From contig JADDOH010007969.1 in the NCBI GenBank assembly GCA_016648135.1, positions 1-64,000 of the forward strand: a stretch of DNA of 64,000 nucleotides, written 5' to 3'. The notes below the pieces were generated by a model. It had not been told where the DNA came from. It did not search any database and saw nothing but the letters and a program-made list of their open reading frames with translations. Shown here piece by piece: positions 63,829-64,000 of this stretch. The first letter of the stretch is position 1. Each line of letters opens with the position of its first letter. Source of the stretch: Agrypnia vestita (taxonomy: Eukaryota; Arthropoda; Insecta; Trichoptera; Phryganeidae). The translations under genes were made by a program, and so were the position numbers.

Positions 63829-64000
63829 TCAATCGACCTATTGCTCTTGTCTTCTAATTCTCTGCGAGTCTGTCCAGAAACGAGCAGTAGAGCATCATCC
63901 GCGTAGGCAATAATTATACAACCATCTGGCAACGGCAACAGCAGCAGGTCATCAAACAGGATGTTCCACAGGGTTGGTCCGAGGACCGAGCCCTGTGGAC

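Larger units (their letters stand above)
61906..64000 (-). pseudogene. R1-type LINE ORF2 C-terminal part, interrupted
   Basis: Minus strand, entering from beyond the window. The reverse transcriptase begins at PQGSVLGPTLWNILFDDLL, then CIIIAYADDALLLVSGQTRR with the YADD catalytic box. The frame is cut at 63829 by a PIF/Harbinger insertion (62951-63828) and resumes in the same frame as MITDWCERNKLTLAPSKT, VKYLGVTFD, a TGA at 62734-62736, then MSVAEWGIRSPDMQLVYKA and the long C-terminal region to TAG at 61906. The C-terminus has the zinc-binding word CACARVAQTPEHILWDC (C-x-C, H, C) typical of the R1 clade. Apart from one nonsense codon and the insertion, the visible frame is open. The 3' UTR runs to about 61790 without a clear poly(A). 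Confidence 0.82.

Overview
The window is AT-rich eukaryotic DNA with no bacterial features. It is most likely from an insect and probably a lepidopteran. The reasons are mariner elements of the cecropia type, short runs of the insect telomere pentamer TTAGG/CCTAA, a tRNA-derived SINE, BEL/Pao, R1-type and RTE-type retroelements, and BIR/RING genes that look like insect inhibitors of apoptosis. The species assignment is inference. Almost all of the sequence is accessory: transposon remains, foldback elements and satellites. Only two stretches look like cellular genes, both IAP-like.

Layout. 0-10 kb: a mariner copy cut by the window edge, LINE tails, a (AAT)n run, a 1.7 kb two-stage satellite (3.6-5.3 kb), about 2.3 kb of unassigned sequence, a SINE and three LINE 3' fragments. 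10-22 kb: sparse sequence, then a cluster of Penelope-like (PLE) remnants at 15.4-19.5 kb. This cluster carries hammerhead-ribozyme-like motifs, several inside inverted repeats. 22.4-24.5 kb: a GC-rich BEL/Pao relic with gag joined directly to RNase H/integrase, ending at a 31-bp-stem hairpin. 25-45 kb: LINE 3' ends, a 550-bp repeat family, palindromic foldback elements, a third hammerhead-like family and more SINEs. 45-48 kb: a BEL integrase relic, a telomere-like tract, a 0.9 kb palindrome and a 20-bp minisatellite. 48.5-53.6 kb: two mariner copies in opposite orientation around hAT and BEL fragments, then a pogo-like element. 54.4-59.0 kb: two IAP-like loci on either side of a decayed Gypsy element. 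59-64 kb: an ORF1-bearing LINE and an R1-type LINE interrupted by a PIF/Harbinger element.

The 58.45 kb locus has an intact BIR and an intact C3HC4 RING and looks like the 3' exon of an active gene. The 54.5 kb locus has an intact first BIR, a broken second BIR and no RING. The two stop resembling each other at AAG|GTT, which could be an exon edge. The most unusual signal is the set of hammerhead-like motifs. They form three sequence families that share an extra A after CUGANGA and, in two families, a self-complementary helix III, which would favour dimeric ribozymes.

Limits: this is eye-reading of one window. Element edges given as round numbers are approximate. Family names rest on recognisable motifs, not on searches.
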